The position numbers were made by a program, and so were the translations under genes. Below, in pieces: positions 61,646 to 64,000 of a DNA stretch of 64,000 nt. Every line of letters starts with the position of its first letter. Positions within the stretch are counted from its first letter, which is position 1. The notes beneath the pieces are model-generated. The model searched no databases and was not told the origin of the DNA. It worked only from the letters and a program-made list of their open reading frames with translations. Source of the DNA: DAIOEK01 sp963828285 (GTDB taxonomy: Bacteria > Chloroflexota > Anaerolineae > Anaerolineales > Anaerolineaceae); the NCBI GenBank assembly GCA_963828285.1, contig CAWHEB010000004.1, forward strand, positions 1 to 64,000, in the 5' to 3' direction.

Positions 61646-62698
61646 TTACAGTGATTTTGCCATGAGGGCGGCCAGGTCGACGGTCCGGCAGGAATAACCC
61701 CACTCGTTGTCATACCAGGCAACCACTTTTACCAAAGTGCCGCCCATGACCATGTTGGATGGGAGGTCGATGATAGATGAACGTGAATCGCCTTTGAAAT
61801 CCATGGAGACCAATGGATCGCCATATTCGCCGGTGGTCACACCGAGGATACCCTTCAAAGCACCCTTGGACGCTGCAACGAAGGCTGCATTCAATTCTTC
61901 CTTTGAGGTAGCTTTTTCCACTGTGGCGGTGAAATCTACGATCGAGACAGTCGGGGTGGGTACGCGGAGTGAATATCCATCGAATTTCCCCTTGAGTTCA
62001 GGGATTACCAGAGCAACAGCTTTGGCTGCGCCGGTGGTGGTCGGGATGATATTCAAACCGGCAGCACGCGATCGGCGCATTTCTTTCTTATGTCCCTGAT
62101 CCAGGATGACCTGGTCATTGGTGTAACTGTGGATGGTGGTCATGAAAGCGTGGATGATCCCATAATTGTCGTTAACGATCTTTGCTGCAGGTGCAAGACA
62201 GTTTGTGGTGCAGGATGCATTGGAAACGACGTTGTGATTCTTGGGGTCATATTTTGAGTCATTGACACCCAGAACAACTGTGAAATCTTCATTCTTTGCA
62301 GGCGCGGAGATGATGACTTTCTTTGCTCCACCTTTTTCAATATGAACACGAGCCCCTGGTTTGCCTTTGGCGGGATCGCCGACGGCATCAGTGAAAAGAC
62401 CCGTGGATTCAATGACGATATCCACACCAAGATCTTTCCAGGGTAAAGCGCCCGGATCTTTTTCTGCAAATACTTTGATTTTCTTGCCATCTACGACGAG
62501 GTCATTACCATCTACTGTAACTTCACCAGGGAAGATACCATAGTTCGAATCGTATTTGAACAAGTGTGCATTGGTTTTTGAGTCGAAGAGGTCATTTATC
62601 GCGACTACTTCCAATTGTCCAGCAGTTCTTTCCAGCATCGCTTTAAGAACCTGACGACCAATTCGTCCGAACCCGTTAATACCAACTTTTACTGCCAT
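61646..62698 (-). CDS. gap: Glyceraldehyde-3-phosphate dehydrogenase
   Basis: This 350-residue protein has the NAD-binding start MAVKVGINGFGRIGRQVLKAM, the catalytic Cys in SNASCTTNCLAPAAKI, HSYTNDQVILDQGHKK, RSRAAGLNIIPTTTGAAKAV, SLRVPTPTVSIVDFT and WYDNEWGYSCRTVDL. It oxidises glyceraldehyde 3-phosphate with NAD and phosphate. TTGCCC and TAAAAT spaced by 17 bases, about 54 bases upstream of the ATG, make a candidate promoter, and GGAGG precedes the ATG. Confidence 0.97.
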   Translation of the reverse strand: MAVKVGINGFGRIGRQVLKAMLERTAGQLEVVAINDLFDSKTNAHLFKYDSNYGIFPGEVTVDGNDLVVDGKKIKVFAEKDPGALPWKDLGVDIVIESTGLFTDAVGDPAKGKPGARVHIEKGGAKKVIISAPAKNEDFTVVLGVNDSKYDPKNHNVVSNASCTTNCLAPAAKIVNDNYGIIHAFMTTIHSYTNDQVILDQGHKKEMRRSRAAGLNIIPTTTGAAKAVALVIPELKGKFDGYSLRVPTPTVSIVDFTATVEKATSKEELNAAFVAASKGALKGILGVTTGEYGDPLVSMDFKGDSRSSIIDLPSNMVMGGTLVKVVAWYDNEWGYSCRTVDLAALMAKSL

Positions 62699-62846
62699 AG
62701 AACACCTCCGATGAGAGATAAAATGATTTCAAACCAAATTCTAGAAATTTTATCACAGCCATGCCTGCAGGGCAAATGACCAGACAACTTTCGTCTAGAC
62801 ATGATCTGGAATATATTAGGATGTGCTTCCGCCTGTTAGAATAAGA

Positions 62847-64000
62847 TCAGCCTTTCAAGTCCTGCGAAGAGGAATCGCGATCAGTTAAAGGACCTGTCCG
62901 GTCAAAATATATATCCATTATGACTTGAGCCAGCTTTTCGGAATGATGTCTCCAGGGATGTTCCTCATCCAGAAGGTCGGTCTGATATAAGGGATAATTC
63001 CGTTCCATATTATCATCAATTTCGATCCAATTGGTCCCGTCAGGAAGATCCCCAATTTTGTTGTTATTGCAAATAATCAAATCGAATAGTCTTCCGCCTA
63101 TATGTTTTTCAATAGTCGCGACATGATCCCCGCCATTATACCCTTCGGTTTCACCAGGCTGCGAAGCCAGATTGCAGATATAAAACTTGAAAGCCTTACT
63201 TGCCCGAATTGCCTGAACCAGATCCGGTATCAACAGATTCGGAAGTATGCTGGTATACAGACTTCCGGGTCCAACAAGGATTAAATCCGCAGCTAAGATC
63301 GCCTGGATCGCGGGTGGGTAGGCAGGCGGATTATTGGGTTCTAACCATACCCGTTTAACTTGTCCCTTCGTCTTGGGAATTGTGCTTTCACCGCGGATAT
63401 GTAAATTTCGTTTCTTCTCAAGTGATTCAATAGCAGCAGACAATTTCACATCCATCAAAGTTGAGGGTAAAACCTGTCCCTGAACCGCCAATACCCTGCC
63501 ACTTTCTATGATGGCTTCTTCAAAACTTCCCGTGATCTCAGCCAGACCAGTTATAAATAAATTCCCCAATGAGTGTCCATCCAGACCCGTTTCATTGGAG
63601 AACCGGTATTGAAATAATTGGGTTAGCAATTCTTCATCATCAGAGAGCGCAGTCAAACAATTTCGGATATCTCCCGGGGGCAGGACACCGAGGTTTCTGC
63701 GAAGTTCCCCTGAAGAGCCTCCATCGTCAGCAACAGTCACAATAGCAGTCAGATTCTTCGTATAACTTTTGAGCCCGCGGAGGAGAGTGGCAAGTCCATG
63801 ACCACCCCCGATAACAACCAATCTGGGACCTTTTTCCTTGCGGCGGTATTCGGTGACCGCATCGATGATTGGTTTACCAGGTTGGATAAATGGGCGTAAA
63901 AGTGAACGATTCAATCCCCAAAGACCATAGCCCGTCAATCCGAGCCCAATCAAACCAAAGACCACAGCACGCATTACCCGTTGCAAGAATTGCAGGGATA
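62847..64000 (-). CDS. yvcK: YvcK/CofD-like gluconeogenesis factor, incomplete at window end
   Basis: The readable part has an N-terminal membrane helix (AVVFGLIGLGLTGYGLWGL) and the CofD/YvcK domain with PRLVVIGGGHGLATLLRGLK, VADDGGSSGELRRNLGVLPPGDIRNCLTAL and GHSLGNLFITGL. It also has LVGPGSLYTSILPNLL and the YICNLASQPGETEGY block. The frame stays open to the end of the window, so the true start is beyond 64000, though a TTG at 63986 is possible. YvcK binds UDP-sugars and is needed for growth on gluconeogenic carbon and for cell shape. Being next to gap on the same strand matches a common gene order. Confidence 0.9.
   Translation of the reverse strand, partial: SLQFLQRVMRAVVFGLIGLGLTGYGLWGLNRSLLRPFIQPGKPIIDAVTEYRRKEKGPRLVVIGGGHGLATLLRGLKSYTKNLTAIVTVADDGGSSGELRRNLGVLPPGDIRNCLTALSDDEELLTQLFQYRFSNETGLDGHSLGNLFITGLAEITGSFEEAIIESGRVLAVQGQVLPSTLMDVKLSAAIESLEKKRNLHIRGESTIPKTKGQVKRVWLEPNNPPAYPPAIQAILAADLILVGPGSLYTSILPNLLIPDLVQAIRASKAFKFYICNLASQPGETEGYNGGDHVATIEKHIGGRLFDLIICNNNKIGDLPDGTNWIEIDDNMERNYPLYQTDLLDEEHPWRHHSEKLAQVIMDIYFDRTGPLTDRDSSSQDLKG

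Overview
The window looks like chromosomal DNA of an anaerobic or microaerophilic Chloroflexota bacterium, probably class Anaerolineae. This is inferred from gene content (roadblock/LC7 protein beside a GT2 transferase, a Pkn-type kinase, NBR1-Ig and 'CxxxCxxGIIPG' lipoproteins, TPT-rich lipoprotein linkers, rubrerythrin), not from a marker-gene search. There is no rRNA, CRISPR array, insertion sequence or prophage; one tRNA gene, tRNA-Leu(CAG), is present.

Layout. 0-2.6 kb: roadblock protein, GT2 glycosyltransferase and rubrerythrin, then a lipoprotein. 2.6-4.7 kb: an AT-rich islet of a second, related lipoprotein and two small membrane proteins, bounded by two near-identical hairpins and carrying an inverted pair of GTTGGGTT-type repeats. 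5-11.8 kb: a broken lipoprotein sugar dehydrogenase divergent from an L,D-transpeptidase, a lipoprotein, a response regulator, an M32 carboxypeptidase and a phosphoglycerate dehydrogenase. 12-15.4 kb: a MacA/MacB-type efflux operon and the remnant of a second permease. 15.6-18.7 kb: a zinc-peptidase-like gene, FmdB zinc ribbon, gmk and rhomboid. 18.8-24.7 kb: an oligopeptide ABC transporter whose binding protein appears circularly permuted. 25-29.4 kb: a 'quinate dehydrogenase-like' protein, nucleotidyltransferase, PAP2 phosphatase, Ddl-like ligase, FtsB/DivIC and the tRNA. 29.5-37.8 kb: a degenerate sensor, LCP protein, degenerate tyrosine recombinase, tilS, and a receiver-CpaE / Sir2 / histidine kinase operon. 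37.8-46.1 kb: mutL, a HAD phosphatase, CtpA, a GyrI/BtrH/PadR cluster, a flippase-like protein and an S1 protein. 46.2-64 kb: pyrG, eno, a peroxiredoxin-like selenoprotein, a hydrolase, a uracil-DNA glycosylase, queA-ruvB, upp, tpiA, a Ser/Thr kinase, an NBR1 lipoprotein, a haem-binding protein, pgk, gap and yvcK. Lower glycolysis (eno, tpiA, pgk, gap, yvcK) is therefore concentrated in the last 16 kb.

Main discoveries. (1) The gene at 49431-49943 has an in-frame UGA exactly where a CxxC cysteine is expected, followed by a well-placed bacterial SECIS-like hairpin: a selenocysteine UxxC redox protein. (2) The solute-binding protein at 22984-24747 carries its usual N-terminal motifs at its C-terminus, a circular permutation. 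(3) Nine frameshifts in otherwise intact genes, including mutL and tpiA, are all explained by one extra base in a short homopolymer; this points to sequence error more than gene decay. (4) At least eight genes have a -10 box only 6-8 bases before the start codon, suggesting common leaderless transcription.
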